From Candidatus Planktophila limnetica (lineage in GTDB: Bacteria > Actinomycetota > Actinomycetes > Nanopelagicales > Nanopelagicaceae): 64,000 nucleotides of DNA. The position numbers and the translations under genes are program-made. The notes beneath the pieces are model-generated. The model searched no databases, was not told the DNA's origin, and was given only the letters and a program-made list of their open reading frames with translations. The DNA lies in NCBI RefSeq assembly GCF_002288365.1, contig NZ_CP016782.1, positions 372,001-436,000 on the forward strand, written 5' to 3'. This document shows, piece after piece, positions 46,744 through 59,578 of this stretch; position 1 is the first letter of the stretch, and the number at the start of each line of letters is the position of its first letter.

Positions 46744-46774
46744 AGCGCGTGATCTAGCAAAACGATCGCGCGCT
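46744..46774 (+). promoter_or_regulatory. Pause/protector hairpin of the ilv attenuator
   Basis: AGCGCGTGATC (46744-46754) pairs with GATCGCGCGCT (46764-46774): 11 bp with one G:U. It begins 1 nt after the leader stop, so a ribosome at the stop codon would block it while one stalled on the Val codons would leave it free. The antiterminator pairing is not resolved. Confidence 0.6.
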
Positions 46775-46775
46775 A

Positions 46776-46800
46776 CCCTCAGTTGATCTGAGGGTTTTTT
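46776..46800 (+). terminator. Attenuator terminator before ilvB
   Basis: CCCTCAG-TTGAT-CTGAGGG followed by six T. Placed between the Leu/Val/Ile leader peptide and ilvB. Confidence 0.88.
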
Positions 46801-46835
46801 ACTTTAACCAAGCATTAGAAAGGAGAAAAGCAAAA

Positions 46836-48586
46836 GTGAGTACACCTAATGGCACAGCAATGAATGGTGCAACAAGTTTGGTCAAATCACTTGAAGCCGC
46901 AGGAGTCGACGTAATGTTCGGTATTCCTGGTGGCGCGATTCTTCCTGCCTATGATCCAATTTTTGATTCAAAGATCAGACACATCCTTGTTCGCCACGAA
47001 CAAGGAGCGGGCCACGCTGCAACTGGATATGCGCAAGTATCTGGTCGCGCTGGAGTGTGTATTGCAACCTCTGGTCCAGGGGCTACAAATTTAGTTACAC
47101 CACTTGCAGATGCAGCAATGGATTCAGTTCCACTTGTTGCAATCACTGGTCAAGTTCCTAGCGCTGCAATCGGCACAGATGCATTTCAAGAAGCTGACAT
47201 CCGTGGCATCACGATGCCTTTTACAAAGCACAATTATTTAATAACTGATCCTGCCGAAATCCCACGCGCAATTGCCGAAGCTTTTCACATTGCAACAACT
47301 GGACGTCCAGGGCCTGTGTTAGTCGATATTGCTAAAGATGCCCTGCAAAAACAGACAGTCTTTAATTGGCCGGCATCTGTTTCACTTAAGGGTTATCAAC
47401 CAACCGTGCAAGCAAATGCACAATCCATATCTGATGCAGCAGCGCTGATTACGCAATCACATCGCCCAGTGTTTTACGTGGGCGGCGGAATCATGAAAGC
47501 GAACGCCTCTAAAGAATTACGCGAAATCGCAGAATTACTTGGTGCACCTGTTGTAACAACATTGATGGCACTTGGATCTTTTCCTCACAGTCATCCATTG
47601 CATATGGGTATGCCTGGAATGCATGGTTCAGTTGCCGCTGTTACGACGCTTCAAAAGTCAGATCTTCTTATTACTTTAGGTGCACGTTTCGATGATCGTG
47701 TAACCGGAAAGCTTTCTACTTTTGCAGTTAATGCAAAGGTTATTCACTGTGATATAGATCCCGCAGAAATTGGAAAGAATCGTTTTGCAGATGTTCCAGT
47801 AATCGGGGATTTAAAGCACACACTCATTGCACTTATTCCTGCTCTTAAAGCAGCGCTAGCTAAAGACCGCCCTGATTTATCTACATGGTTGCGCCAAGTA
47901 AATAACTTAAAGAGCACATACCCATTGGGTTATGACAAACCATCAGATGGTTCGGTTTCCCCTCAATACGTCATTGAACGTCTTGGAAAACTATCCGCAC
48001 CCGACAGTATTTATGTTGCAGGTGTTGGCCAACATCAAATGTGGGCTGCGCAATTTGTTCCTTACGAACTTCCACGCACGTGGTTAAATTCTGGTGGACT
48101 TGGCACGATGGGTTATTCCGTTCCCGCTGCGATGGGTGCAAAAGTTGCAGCGCCAGATACAACTGTGTGGTCAATCGACGGTGATGGTTGCTTCCAGATG
48201 ACAAACCAAGAATTAGTTACGTGCGCACTTAATAACATTCCAATCAAGGTTGCAATTATCAATAACGAAAGCCTTGGCATGGTTCGGCAGTGGCAAACCT
48301 TGTTCTATGAAGGCCGTTATTCAAATACAAACCTTGAATCAAAGCGCGTGCCAGATTTTCCTAAATTAGCCGATGCAATGGGTTGCATAGGTTTAAGTTG
48401 TGATCGCCCAGAAGATGTTGATAAGACAATTGAAAAAGCACTGTCAATTAATGATCAACCAGTAGTAGTTGATTTTAGAGTTCATCGTGATGCAATGGTG
48501 TGGCCAATGGTCGCAGCCGGAACTTCAAATGATGACATCATGATCGCGCGCGAAATGGCGCCTGACTGGGATTCACAGGAGCTCTA

Positions 48587-48587
<1 letters not shown>
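46836..48587 (+). CDS. ilvB: Acetolactate synthase, large catalytic subunit
   Basis: Condenses pyruvate with pyruvate or 2-oxobutyrate; thiamine-diphosphate enzyme. 583 residues, GTG start with AAAGGAG upstream. Catalytic Glu in [29 protein letters not shown] at the N-terminus, and the cofactor site [22 protein letters not shown]. Overlaps ilvN (TAATG). Confidence 0.97.
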
Positions 48588-50875
<2,288 letters not shown>

Positions 50876-50884
50876 GGATAAATA

Positions 50885-51922
50885 ATGTCTAAGAATTTTA
50901 ATTTAGCAGTCATCGCTGGCGATGGCATCGGTCCAGAAGTTGTTGCAGAAGGAATTAAGGTTCTCGATGTTGTCGCAAAGAAATACGGCGCAACCTTTAC
51001 TAAGACTTCTTATGATTTAGGTGCTGGGTATTGGCACAAAACTGGTGAAGTTTTGCCAGATGCAATCCTTAAAGATATTGCAAAGGCAGATGTGATTCTT
51101 CTTGGTGCTGTTGGAGACCCAACAGTTCCCAGCGGTGTATTAGAGCGCGGTTTACTCCTTAAATTGCGATTCGCATTCGATCACTACATCAACTTACGTC
51201 CAGCTCGTTTGATGCCAGGAGTAATCTCACCACTTGCCACAAAGCAGCCAATAGATTTTATTGTTGTTCGCGAAGGTACTGAAGGACCATACGTTGGTGC
51301 TGGTGGAGTACTTGCTGAAGGAACAGATGCTGAAATAGCAACGGAGGAGAGTTTAAATACTCGCCGCGGCGCCGAACGTGTAATTCGTGATGCATTTAAT
51401 CGTGCGATGGCTCGTGAGCGCAAGAAACTTACATTGGTTCACAAAAACAATGTATTGACCCGCGCCGGTGGATTGTGGACTCGTACATTTAACGAAGTTG
51501 CAAAAGAGTTTCCGCAGGTGACAACGGATTATTTACATGTGGACGCTGCTTCAATGTTCTTTGTGACAAATCCAGAACGATTCGATGTCGTGGTTACAGA
51601 TAATTTATTCGGAGATATTTTGACTGATATTGCCGCTGCAATTTGTGGTGGCATCGGCCTTGCAGCTTCAGGAAATATCAACCCAACAGGAAAATTTCCC
51701 TCAATGTTTGAACCCGTTCACGGATCGGCTCCAGATATTGCAGGAAAAAACATTGCAGACCCAACTGCAACTGTGATGTCAGTTGCCATGATGCTTGATC
51801 ACTTAGGTTTAACTGATGCAGCGCGCGATGTCGAACGCGCAGTCGCAGCAGATTTAGTTTCACGTGGAGACAAAAAGCGCAGCACAAGTGAAGTTGGAGA
51901 TGCGCTCGTCGCAGCGTTATAA
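50885..51922 (+). CDS. leuB: 3-isopropylmalate dehydrogenase
   Basis: Oxidative decarboxylation in leucine synthesis; the same enzyme acts on 3-methylmalate in the citramalate route. 345 residues, isocitrate/isopropylmalate dehydrogenase family: [14 protein letters not shown], the substrate loop with [32 protein letters not shown] and [23 protein letters not shown] is preceded by GAGGAT. Located two genes before cimA. Confidence 0.95.
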   Translation: MSKNFNLAVIAGDGIGPEVVAEGIKVLDVVAKKYGATFTKTSYDLGAGYWHKTGEVLPDAILKDIAKADVILLGAVGDPTVPSGVLERGLLLKLRFAFDHYINLRPARLMPGVISPLATKQPIDFIVVREGTEGPYVGAGGVLAEGTDAEIATEESLNTRRGAERVIRDAFNRAMARERKKLTLVHKNNVLTRAGGLWTRTFNEVAKEFPQVTTDYLHVDAASMFFVTNPERFDVVVTDNLFGDILTDIAAAICGGIGLAASGNINPTGKFPSMFEPVHGSAPDIAGKNIADPTATVMSVAMMLDHLGLTDAARDVERAVAADLVSRGDKKRSTSEVGDALVAAL

Positions 51923-51926
51923 AGCC

Positions 51927-53006
51927 ATGAAAATTTCATTAAACCCACAAGCAAAGGATGCAGCCACTCGCGATGCACTCGTTGCCGAAGGTGGTTTTGG
52001 TAAGTACTACACAGACCACATGGTTGTGTGTGAATGGAATGAAAAAGATGGATGGTCTGAACCTGAATTAAAAGCATACGGTCCGATTTCACTTGATCCT
52101 GCAACAGCAGTTTTTCATTACGGACAAGAAATTTTCGAGGGCATGAAGGCATATCGCCAACCAGATGGTGGCATTGGTTTATTTCGCCCGGAGGCAAACG
52201 CACGGCGCTTTGCTAAGTCCGCCAATCGTTTAGCACTACCTGAAATGCCAGAAGAGTTGTTTATCCAAACAGTTGAGGCACTTGTTAAACAAGATGCCGG
52301 TTGGGTACCAAATAAAGTTGGCGAATCCCTTTATATTCGCCCATTCATGTTTGCCACCGAAGTTGGCTTAGGCGTTCGACCATCGAATAAAGCTTTGTAT
52401 ATGTTAATTGCAACGCCAGCAGGTGCTTATTTTGATCCATCAAAAGCTGTCAATGTTTGGATCTCAACTGAATATGTACGCGCGGCACAAGGTGGAACAG
52501 GTGAAGCCAAGTGCGGTGGAAATTATGCAGCTTCCCTTGTTGCGCAAAAGGCTGCAGCTAAAGAAGGTTGCGATCAAGTTGTGTGGATCGATGCGAAAGA
52601 ACGTAAATGGGTTGAAGAGATGGGCGGAATGAATCTTTATTTTGTTAAAGGCTCTGGCGCCGATGCAACTGTTATTACTCCAAAGTTAACAGGAACTCTT
52701 TTGCCTGGAATCACGCGAGATTCCATTCTCTCTGTTGCCAAAGATCTTGGATACAAAACAGAAGAGGTCATGCTCAGTATTGATAATTGGCGAGATGGTG
52801 TTGCATCCGGTGAAATAACTGAAATCTTTGCGTGCGGAACTGCGGCAGTTGTGTCCCCGGTTGGAACTGCTAAGAGTGCAATGGGCACATGGGTAACAGG
52901 GGGCGGGCAACCTGGAAAAATTACGATGCAAATACGTAATCACCTTTTGGGCATACAACATGGTTCAATCAATGACACACATAAGTGGATGCGCAAGGTC
53001 ATCTAA
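51927..53006 (+). CDS. ilvE: Branched-chain amino acid aminotransferase
   Basis: Last step for valine, leucine and isoleucine; PLP enzyme of fold type IV. 359 residues from ATG 51927 (the frame opens earlier inside leuB). FEGMKAYRQPDG, YIRPFMFATEVGLGV, PLP-lysine region GEAKCGGNYAASL and the late EIFACGTAAVVSPVG. Overlaps cimA by one base. Confidence 0.95.
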   Translation: MKISLNPQAKDAATRDALVAEGGFGKYYTDHMVVCEWNEKDGWSEPELKAYGPISLDPATAVFHYGQEIFEGMKAYRQPDGGIGLFRPEANARRFAKSANRLALPEMPEELFIQTVEALVKQDAGWVPNKVGESLYIRPFMFATEVGLGVRPSNKALYMLIATPAGAYFDPSKAVNVWISTEYVRAAQGGTGEAKCGGNYAASLVAQKAAAKEGCDQVVWIDAKERKWVEEMGGMNLYFVKGSGADATVITPKLTGTLLPGITRDSILSVAKDLGYKTEEVMLSIDNWRDGVASGEITEIFACGTAAVVSPVGTAKSAMGTWVTGGGQPGKITMQIRNHLLGIQHGSINDTHKWMRKVI

Positions 53007-54595
53007 TGCCGGTTAATGACTCCTTTCATATATATGACACCACTTTGCGCGATGGCGCGCAGCAAGAAGGTTTGAATTTATCAGTTCAAGATAAGTTGGC
53101 TATTGCGCGACACTTAGATGATCTGGGCGTTGGATTTATCGAAGGTGGATGGCCTGGTGCAAATCCAAAAGATACAGAGTTTTTTGAACGTGCAAAGAAA
53201 GAGTTAAAACTTAAGAATTCAATCTTTGTCGCATTTGGTGCAACACGACGCCCGAATGTAAAGGCTGTAGATGATGCATTATTGGGAGCACTGCGCGATA
53301 GCGGAGCACCGGCGGTAACTCTGGTTGCAAAGGCTTTTGATCGCCATGTGGATTTAGCTCTGAAAACTACTCTGGATGAAAACCTTGCGATGATTAAAGA
53401 TTCTGTTACACATTTAAGAAGTGAAGGACAAAGAGTATTTCTTGATGCTGAGCACTTCTTCGATGGCTATCGGTCAAATCGCGCATACGCTCTTGAAGTA
53501 GTTCGAACAGCAGCAGAAGCTGGAGCAGATGTAATCGCATTGTGTGACACAAATGGCGGAATGCTTCCAGATGAACTCTCACAAGTTGTTCACGATGTTT
53601 TACAAGCAAGTAAGGCACGACTTGGAATCCACTGTCACAACGACACAGGGTGCGCAGTTGCAAACTCGATGGCTGCAATTGCGGCCGGAGTAACTCACGT
53701 ACAGGGAACTTTAAATGGCTATGGCGAACGAACAGGTAATGCTGATCTTGTCACAATCATTGCAAATCTAGAATTAAAGAAAAAACAACTTGTGCTTCCT
53801 AAAGATGCGTTGCGTGAAGCCTTTAGAATTTCACATGCTGTCGCAGAAGTAACAAATGTTTCTTCTAGTGCGCGTCAGCCATATGTTGGTATCTCAGCTT
53901 TTGCACATAAAGCTGGACTACATGCCAGTGCAATCAAAGTTGACCCATCTCTCTATCAACATGAGGACCCTGAATCAGTTGGTAACGACATGCGAATGCT
54001 TGTCTCTGAAATGGCTGGACGTGCATCAATCGAATTGAAATCTGTAGAACTCGGTGTTGACCTTGGAGGAGATCGCGAACTCATCGGACGCGTCGTTGAT
54101 CGCGTGAAAGATTTAGAGTCACACGGATTTACCTTCGAGGCAGCGGATGCATCCTTTGAGCTCTTACTACTTGAGGAAATTTCCGGAAAGCGTCCATCAT
54201 TTTTTAACATTACCCACTGGGCAACAACGACTGAACGCACAACTAAGTCCGGCATTACAACAAAAGCAGAAGTAAGTGTTGTTGCAAATGGAAAAGAATT
54301 TACATGCAGTGGTTCAGGAAACGGACCTGTAAACGCAATTGATAATGCTCTGCGCACTGGACTTAAACAGTTCTATCCTGAACTAGAAGTACTAGAACTT
54401 ACCGATTACAAGGTGCGTATTCTCGAAGGTCGTTTAGGAACAGGTGCGATCACCCGCGTACTCGTAGAAACGAGTGACGGCAAGGGTGAGTGGAACACCA
54501 TTGGTGTTCACGAAAATATCATTGCCGCCTCAGCTATGGCACTTGAAGATGCTTTAACCTTCGGCCTTCTTCGACAAGGTCGCAAACCCGAGTAA
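53006..54595 (+). CDS. cimA: (R)-citramalate synthase
   Basis: Condenses pyruvate and acetyl-CoA to citramalate, a threonine-independent source of 2-oxobutyrate for isoleucine. 529 residues from ATG 53006 (TAATG overlap with ilvE). DRE-TIM barrel: YDTTLRDGAQQEGLNLS at the N-terminus, HCHNDTGCAVANSMAA metal site, and a C-terminal LeuA-type regulatory domain. CimA-type rather than LeuA-type by the N-terminal LRDGAQQEG motif. Closes the ilv operon. Confidence 0.93.
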   Translation: MPVNDSFHIYDTTLRDGAQQEGLNLSVQDKLAIARHLDDLGVGFIEGGWPGANPKDTEFFERAKKELKLKNSIFVAFGATRRPNVKAVDDALLGALRDSGAPAVTLVAKAFDRHVDLALKTTLDENLAMIKDSVTHLRSEGQRVFLDAEHFFDGYRSNRAYALEVVRTAAEAGADVIALCDTNGGMLPDELSQVVHDVLQASKARLGIHCHNDTGCAVANSMAAIAAGVTHVQGTLNGYGERTGNADLVTIIANLELKKKQLVLPKDALREAFRISHAVAEVTNVSSSARQPYVGISAFAHKAGLHASAIKVDPSLYQHEDPESVGNDMRMLVSEMAGRASIELKSVELGVDLGGDRELIGRVVDRVKDLESHGFTFEAADASFELLLLEEISGKRPSFFNITHWATTTERTTKSGITTKAEVSVVANGKEFTCSGSGNGPVNAIDNALRTGLKQFYPELEVLELTDYKVRILEGRLGTGAITRVLVETSDGKGEWNTIGVHENIIAASAMALEDALTFGLLRQGRKPE

Positions 54596-54598
54596 TCT
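54593..54598 (+). promoter_or_regulatory. Leaderless -10 element of xerC
   Basis: TAATCT, overlapping the cimA stop and 6 nt before ATG 54605. Confidence 0.4.
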
Positions 54599-54604
54599 TT
54601 ACCC

Positions 54605-55522
54605 ATGTCAACACCTACATTAAATGATGTACGTGTCGCTTTTGAAAATGATTTACATATAAAGCGAGATCTCTCACTTCACACCATTCGTGCATATGCT
54701 GGTGATTTAGAAAGCTTTTTTACTCATCTACAAGCACTGGGAATTACAGATCTTCAAGGAATTGATATTTCACATATTCGTTCGTGGTTAGCAAATATCT
54801 CAGTCAAAGGCGGCGCAAGAACCACACTTGCTCGGCGCGCAGTAACGATTCGATTATTTACTAAATGGGCACAAAAAAATGGTTATTTATCCAAAGATAT
54901 TGGCGTAACACTTGCAACACCTAAGGGACACAGAGTGTTGCCCGATGTCTTAGGTGTCAACGATGCCAGAGACGTGATGGAGTCAATGGCGATGAGAGCA
55001 GGCGAAGAAGATTCTCCATTAGCCATTCGTGACAGTGCAATGCTAGAAATTTTGTATGCAAGTGGTGCTCGTGTTGCAGAGTTATGCGGTTTGGATTTCG
55101 AGGCAATTGATTATGACCGCCAGGCTATTCGTGTCATCGGTAAGGGAAATAAAGAACGCTCCATTCCAATTGGAATTCCAGCTATGAAAGCTTTAAAGAA
55201 TTGGGTTGATAACGCACGCCCACAAATCGCATCCGATAAATCAGGTTCTGCGCTCTTTCTTGGTACGCGAGGCAAACGAATTGATCAACGCACAGTTCGC
55301 ACAGTGGTTTACGAAGCTTTAAGTGCCATCGAAGGATTAGAAAAATTAGGGCCACACGCCCTGCGACATTCAGCTGCAACTCATCTGCTCGAAGGCGGGG
55401 CAGATTTGCGAACTGTGCAGGAAATTTTGGGACACGCATCTCTTGCAACAACGCAGATTTATACCCACGTATCCACCGAGCGTTTGCAAAAAGCGTATAA
55501 GCAGGCCCATCCCCGCGCATAA
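54605..55522 (+). CDS. xerC: Tyrosine recombinase XerC (chromosome dimer resolution)
   Basis: 305 residues. N-terminal core-binding domain (1-100) and catalytic domain with the full set R156 (ASGARVAEL), K180 (GKGNKERSIPI), H251 and R254 (HALRHSAATH), H277 (LGHASLAT) and nucleophile Y286 (IYTHVS). Position just before rpsB is the normal place of actinobacterial xerC, so it is the housekeeping enzyme and not part of the element at the left edge. XerD naming is possible. Confidence 0.9.
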   Translation: MSTPTLNDVRVAFENDLHIKRDLSLHTIRAYAGDLESFFTHLQALGITDLQGIDISHIRSWLANISVKGGARTTLARRAVTIRLFTKWAQKNGYLSKDIGVTLATPKGHRVLPDVLGVNDARDVMESMAMRAGEEDSPLAIRDSAMLEILYASGARVAELCGLDFEAIDYDRQAIRVIGKGNKERSIPIGIPAMKALKNWVDNARPQIASDKSGSALFLGTRGKRIDQRTVRTVVYEALSAIEGLEKLGPHALRHSAATHLLEGGADLRTVQEILGHASLATTQIYTHVSTERLQKAYKQAHPRA

Positions 55523-55552
55523 CGCGTGGATTTTGCACTCCTGAACCTCAGG

Positions 55553-55558
55553 TAAGAT
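55553..55558 (+). promoter_or_regulatory. -10 element of the rpsB operon
   Basis: TAAGAT at 55553; expected start near 55565, exactly where the folded leader begins. No good -35 is seen. Confidence 0.4.
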
Positions 55559-55564
55559 TTCACC

Positions 55565-55717
55565 CGCACCAGAGCAATCTGGTGACATCTCAGCACTCAT
55601 TCGACTTAGTCGAAAATCATTTCGGTCCAGTTCGCTGGTAGATGACGAGTGCGACGGGTTTAACAAATTGTTAAACCAATAACCGAGCGGGTTATTTTTG
55701 CTAAGCAGAAATAACCT
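55565..55717 (+). promoter_or_regulatory. Structured leader RNA of rpsB-tsf (candidate S2 autoregulatory element)
   Basis: Five helices can be drawn: CACCAGA-GCAA-TCTGGTG (55567-55584, GNRA loop); long-range GCACTC/GAGTGC (55593-55598 with 55647-55652) enclosing TTCGAC-TTA-GTCGAA (55600-55614) and CCAG-TTCG-CTGG (55627-55638); GGTTTAAC/GTTAAACC (55657-55677). Then two exclusive hairpins: AATAACC/GGTTATT plus T-run (55678-55699, terminator-like) against GGTTATTTTTGC/GCAGAAATAACC (55690-55701 with 55705-55716). Likely control by ribosomal protein S2; not proven. Confidence 0.65.
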
Positions 55718-55735
55718 ATGAAGGAGCACGCCATC

Positions 55736-56536
55736 ATGGCTGTTGTAACAATGCGAGAACTCCTCGACAGTGGAGTCCACTTTGGACATCAAACACGTCG
55801 CTGGAATCCAAAGATGAAGCGCTTTATTTTCACAGAGCGCAATGGCATCTACATCATCGATATCCAACAATCACTTGCACTTATTGATAATGCATACGAG
55901 TTTGTTAAAGATGTCGTTGCAAAGGGCGGACATGTTTTGTTCGTCGGAACAAAGAAAGCGGCACAAGAGCCAATCATCGCTCAAGCCGCACGAGTTGGAA
56001 TGCCTACTGTTACTGAGCGTTGGCTCGGCGGTATGTTGACTAACTTCCCAACTGTGTACAAGCGCATTCAGCGCCTCAAGGAACTAGAAGCACTAGAAGC
56101 AACTAATGACATGTTGCTTACTAAGAAAGAACTTCTAGTACTCCGTCGTGAGCGCGAAAAGCTTCACAAGAACCTTGATGGAATCCGCAACATGACTAAG
56201 TTGCCAAGTGCAATTTGGGTTGTAGATACAAAGAAAGAGCACTTAGCTGTCGCTGAAGCAAAGAAGCTCGGCATTCCAGTTATTGCTATTTTGGATACAA
56301 ATTGCGATCCAGACGAAGTTGATTTCAAGATTCCTGGTAACGATGACGCAATCCGTTCAATTGGTTTGCTCACTCGCGTAATTACAGATGCAATCGTTGC
56401 TGGCCTACAAGCTCGCTCAGCTGTTGTAAAAGAAGAGACAAAGACTGAGGCTCCAGTTGTTGCAGCCGATGAACCATTGGCAGACTGGGAAAAAGAAGCA
56501 ACGCAAGCAGCACCATCAACTCCAGTGGAGGCTTAA
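55736..56536 (+). CDS. rpsB: 30S ribosomal protein S2
   Basis: 266 residues. ATG 55736 with AAGGAG 9 nt upstream (an earlier in-frame ATG at 55718 precedes the ribosome site and is not used). [22 protein letters not shown] is the S2 start; GGMLTNFPT and [20 protein letters not shown] follow. The C-terminal 35 residues are acidic/Ala-rich. Preceded by a complex leader RNA. Confidence 0.97.
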   Translation: MAVVTMRELLDSGVHFGHQTRRWNPKMKRFIFTERNGIYIIDIQQSLALIDNAYEFVKDVVAKGGHVLFVGTKKAAQEPIIAQAARVGMPTVTERWLGGMLTNFPTVYKRIQRLKELEALEATNDMLLTKKELLVLRREREKLHKNLDGIRNMTKLPSAIWVVDTKKEHLAVAEAKKLGIPVIAILDTNCDPDEVDFKIPGNDDAIRSIGLLTRVITDAIVAGLQARSAVVKEETKTEAPVVAADEPLADWEKEATQAAPSTPVEA

Positions 56537-56539
56537 CAC

Positions 56540-57364
56540 GTGGCTTATTCAGCAGAAGATGTAAAGAAACTGCGTGAAGCAACTGCAGCAGGAATGCTCG
56601 ATTGCAAAAAGGCACTTGATGAAGCAAATGGTGACTACGACAAAGCTGTAGAAATCATTCGTGTCAAAGGTCTTAAGGGCGTTACAAAGCGTGAAGGCCG
56701 TCTGACATCAAATGGTTTAGTTGTTGCAAAAGTTTCAGGCGAAGTTGGAGTAATGCTCGAACTTAACTGCGAAACTGACTTCGTTGCAAAGGGTGAGCGC
56801 TTTATTGCACTCGGAGATGAATTAATTGATCACTTGTTGACATCTAAAACAGATAGTGTCGAAGCCTTCCTTGCATCTTCAATGGCAAGTGGCAAGAGTG
56901 TGCAATCTGTCATCGATGAGGGCAACGCAACACTTGGCGAAAAGATCGAAATTCGCAATGTTGCTGTTGTAAATGGTCCAGTTGGTTTGTACCTACACAA
57001 GACAAGCCCAGATCTTCCACCTCAGGTCGGAGTTTTGGTTTCACTCGCTAAAGAAGCAGCAGAAGTTGGAAAAGATGTTGCCCAGCACATTGCAGCATTT
57101 GCACCTAAATTCGTTCATCGCGAAGACGTTCCAGCAGATCTGATCGAAAACGAGCGTCGTATTGCAGAAGAGACCGCTCGCGAAGAAGGCAAGCCAGAAG
57201 CGTCACTTTCAAAAATCATTGAAGGTCGAGTCACTGGTTTCGTCAAGGAAGTTAGCTTGATCGAACAAGCATTCGCTAAGGATGCCAAGAAGACTGTGAA
57301 GCAGATCCTCGATGAAGCAGGAACCGCCGTCAAGGCATTCCACCGTTTCCGCGTAGGTCAGTAA
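56540..57364 (+). CDS. tsf: Elongation factor Ts
   Basis: Nucleotide exchange factor for EF-Tu. 274 residues, GTG start. [23 protein letters not shown] is the N-terminal UBA-like signature and [14 protein letters not shown] the core signature. Co-transcribed with rpsB. Confidence 0.97.
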   Translation: MAYSAEDVKKLREATAAGMLDCKKALDEANGDYDKAVEIIRVKGLKGVTKREGRLTSNGLVVAKVSGEVGVMLELNCETDFVAKGERFIALGDELIDHLLTSKTDSVEAFLASSMASGKSVQSVIDEGNATLGEKIEIRNVAVVNGPVGLYLHKTSPDLPPQVGVLVSLAKEAAEVGKDVAQHIAAFAPKFVHREDVPADLIENERRIAEETAREEGKPEASLSKIIEGRVTGFVKEVSLIEQAFAKDAKKTVKQILDEAGTAVKAFHRFRVGQ

Positions 57365-57404
57365 ACTATCTTCTATAACACACCAAGTTGTGAAAGGAGC
57401 ACTC

Positions 57405-58127
57405 ATGCCCGGTACCAGAGGTAAATACGGGCGAGTGCTCCTTAAACTTTCCGGAGAAGTTTTCGGTGGAGAAAAAGGCATCGGTGTTGATCCAGATGTT
57501 GTGCAAGATGTTGCAAAACAAATAGCAGATGTTGTGCGTTCTGGAGTTCAAATAAGTGTTGTCGTCGGCGGTGGAAATTATTTCCGCGGCGCAGAGTTAC
57601 AACAGCGTGGAATGGATCGTGCGCGCGCTGACTACATGGGAATGCTCGGAACTGTCATGAACTGTTTAGCACTCCAAGATTTCTTAGAAAAAGAGGGCGT
57701 TGATACTCGCGTGCAAACTGCGATCACAATGGGACAAGTTGCAGAGCCATATATTCCACGCAGAGCAATTCGCCACCTTGAAAAAGGTCGAGTTGTAATT
57801 TTCGGTGCTGGCGCAGGAATGCCTTTCTTCACAACAGATACAGTCGCAGCACAGCGTGCACTGGAAGTTGGTTCAGAAGCTCTGCTTCTAGCTAAGAGCG
57901 GTGTTGACGGTGTTTACAACGCTGATCCGAAGAAGGATCCAAGTGCGAAGAAGTACGACACGATCTCATATGACGAAGTTTTGAGTAAATCTTTGGCTGT
58001 TGCTGATGCAGCAGCTTTTAGTTTATGCCGTGAGAACAAATTACCAATCGTGGTTTTTGACCTCATGACAAAAGGAAATATCGGTCGCGCAGTACGCGGT
58101 GAAACGATCGGAACCCTTGTCGCGTAA
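57405..58127 (+). CDS. pyrH: UMP kinase
   Basis: Phosphorylates UMP to UDP. 240 residues from ATG 57405 with AAAGGAG upstream; an in-frame GTG at 57390 precedes the ribosome site. [23 protein letters not shown], and [27 protein letters not shown] are family blocks. Confidence 0.97.
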   Translation: MPGTRGKYGRVLLKLSGEVFGGEKGIGVDPDVVQDVAKQIADVVRSGVQISVVVGGGNYFRGAELQQRGMDRARADYMGMLGTVMNCLALQDFLEKEGVDTRVQTAITMGQVAEPYIPRRAIRHLEKGRVVIFGAGAGMPFFTTDTVAAQRALEVGSEALLLAKSGVDGVYNADPKKDPSAKKYDTISYDEVLSKSLAVADAAAFSLCRENKLPIVVFDLMTKGNIGRAVRGETIGTLVA

Positions 58128-58152
58128 GCGATGAGGCTACTAAGGAGTCCTG

Positions 58153-58716
58153 ATGTCAGACATAGCAACCGTACTTAAAGATGCGGAAACCAAGATGAAC
58201 AAGGCTGTTGATGTCGCCAAAGAAGATTTTGGTGCAATTCGCACAGGCCGTGCACATCCATCACTTTTTAATAAAATTATGGTTGATTACTACGGTACCT
58301 ACACATCTTTGTCACAGCTTGCATCAATCCAGGTTCCAGAAGCACGCATGGCGTTAATTTCACCTTTTGATAAAGGCGCAATGGCATCAATAGAAAAAGC
58401 AATACGTGAATCAGAACTTGGTGTAAATCCAGGCAGTGATGGCGTTGTCATCAGAGTTAATTTTCCACAACTCACAGAAGAGCGCCGCAAGGATTACATC
58501 AAAGTGGCCAGAACAAAGGCTGAAGATTCAAAGGTTTCAATGCGCAATATCCGCCGTGCTGCAAAAGAAGCCATAGAGAAATTAGAAAAAGATGGTCATA
58601 TTGGTAAAGATGATTTGGCTCGCGGGGAAAAAGAATTAGAGAAAATTACTGGCGATCATGTCACTAAAATCGATGAACTGCTTAAGCATAAGGAGAGCGA
58701 ACTTCTCGAAGTTTGA
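58153..58716 (+). CDS. frr: Ribosome recycling factor
   Basis: Splits the post-termination ribosome with EF-G. 187 residues, mostly helical, with FGAIRTGRAHPSLFNKI and EERRKDYIKVARTKAEDSKVSMRNIRR signatures. ATG with AAGGAG. Confidence 0.97.
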   Translation: MSDIATVLKDAETKMNKAVDVAKEDFGAIRTGRAHPSLFNKIMVDYYGTYTSLSQLASIQVPEARMALISPFDKGAMASIEKAIRESELGVNPGSDGVVIRVNFPQLTEERRKDYIKVARTKAEDSKVSMRNIRRAAKEAIEKLEKDGHIGKDDLARGEKELEKITGDHVTKIDELLKHKESELLEV

Positions 58717-58732
58717 GAATCGCATATCCGAC

Positions 58733-59578
58733 GTGTCTGATCTGCATTCAATTAATGAAGCGATAAACGCTAAGGCTGGGCGCAAACTCCTGCCTTCGAT
58801 TTTTGTTGGCTTGTCTTTGGTAGGCCTTATTTGGTTGAGTTTGGCCTATGCACGTGTTTTGTTTGCCCTCTTAATTGCCATCGTTATTTCACTAGCAATT
58901 CGCGAGTTAGTTCGCGCATTTGGCGTAGCAAACATCGAGGTTTCATCGGTATCTCTTAATCTTGCAACAATTGGCTTGATATATGCAACATGGATAGATG
59001 GTGTCGAAGGATTGGTAGTAGGAACGGCAATCGCTTTTCCTATTCTGCTTATTCTGCGATTACGTAAAGGACCTCATGATTTTGTTCGCAGTGCAACGGC
59101 TACGGCCTTTGGATTAATTTATCTACCATTTCTAGCTGGTTTTTTAATTCTATTAGGCCATCCAAGTGACGGACTTGCACGCGTAATGACATTCGTAATT
59201 CTGGTTGGCTGCAATGACACATTCGGTTATCTAGTCGGCGTGCTCATAGGACGTCATCCACTTGTTCCAGCTATCAGTCCCAAAAAATCTTGGGAAGGCC
59301 TCATTGGTTCAATTATTTTCACACCAGTGGGTGGCGCGCTTTGTTTTCATTACATCCTTGAACTTCAATGGTGGATTGGCATCGTCGTAGGTTTAGTAAT
59401 TGTTTTCACTGCAACTAGTGGAGATCTCATCGAAAGTGCAATGAAGAGAGACTTATCACTCAAGGACATGGGTTCGATTCTTCCAGGACATGGCGGAGTG
59501 TTAGATCGTTTAGATTCTGTTTTATTATCTGCACCTGCTCTGGTTTTAGCACTCGAACTTGTTAAGCGTTTCTCATGA
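58733..59578 (+). CDS. cdsA: Phosphatidate cytidylyltransferase
   Basis: Makes CDP-diacylglycerol for phospholipid synthesis in the membrane. 281 residues from GTG 58733 ([13 protein letters not shown]); the frame opens earlier inside frr. About eight helices and the family signature [15 protein letters not shown] plus the later [34 protein letters not shown]. Overlaps rlmN by ATGA. Confidence 0.94.
   Translation: MSDLHSINEAINAKAGRKLLPSIFVGLSLVGLIWLSLAYARVLFALLIAIVISLAIRELVRAFGVANIEVSSVSLNLATIGLIYATWIDGVEGLVVGTAIAFPILLILRLRKGPHDFVRSATATAFGLIYLPFLAGFLILLGHPSDGLARVMTFVILVGCNDTFGYLVGVLIGRHPLVPAISPKKSWEGLIGSIIFTPVGGALCFHYILELQWWIGIVVGLVIVFTATSGDLIESAMKRDLSLKDMGSILPGHGGVLDRLDSVLLSAPALVLALELVKRFS

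Noticed and set aside
54605-55522. xerC as a second mobile-element integrase
   Set aside because: Normal position before rpsB, housekeeping length and motifs, no tRNA or att repeat nearby.
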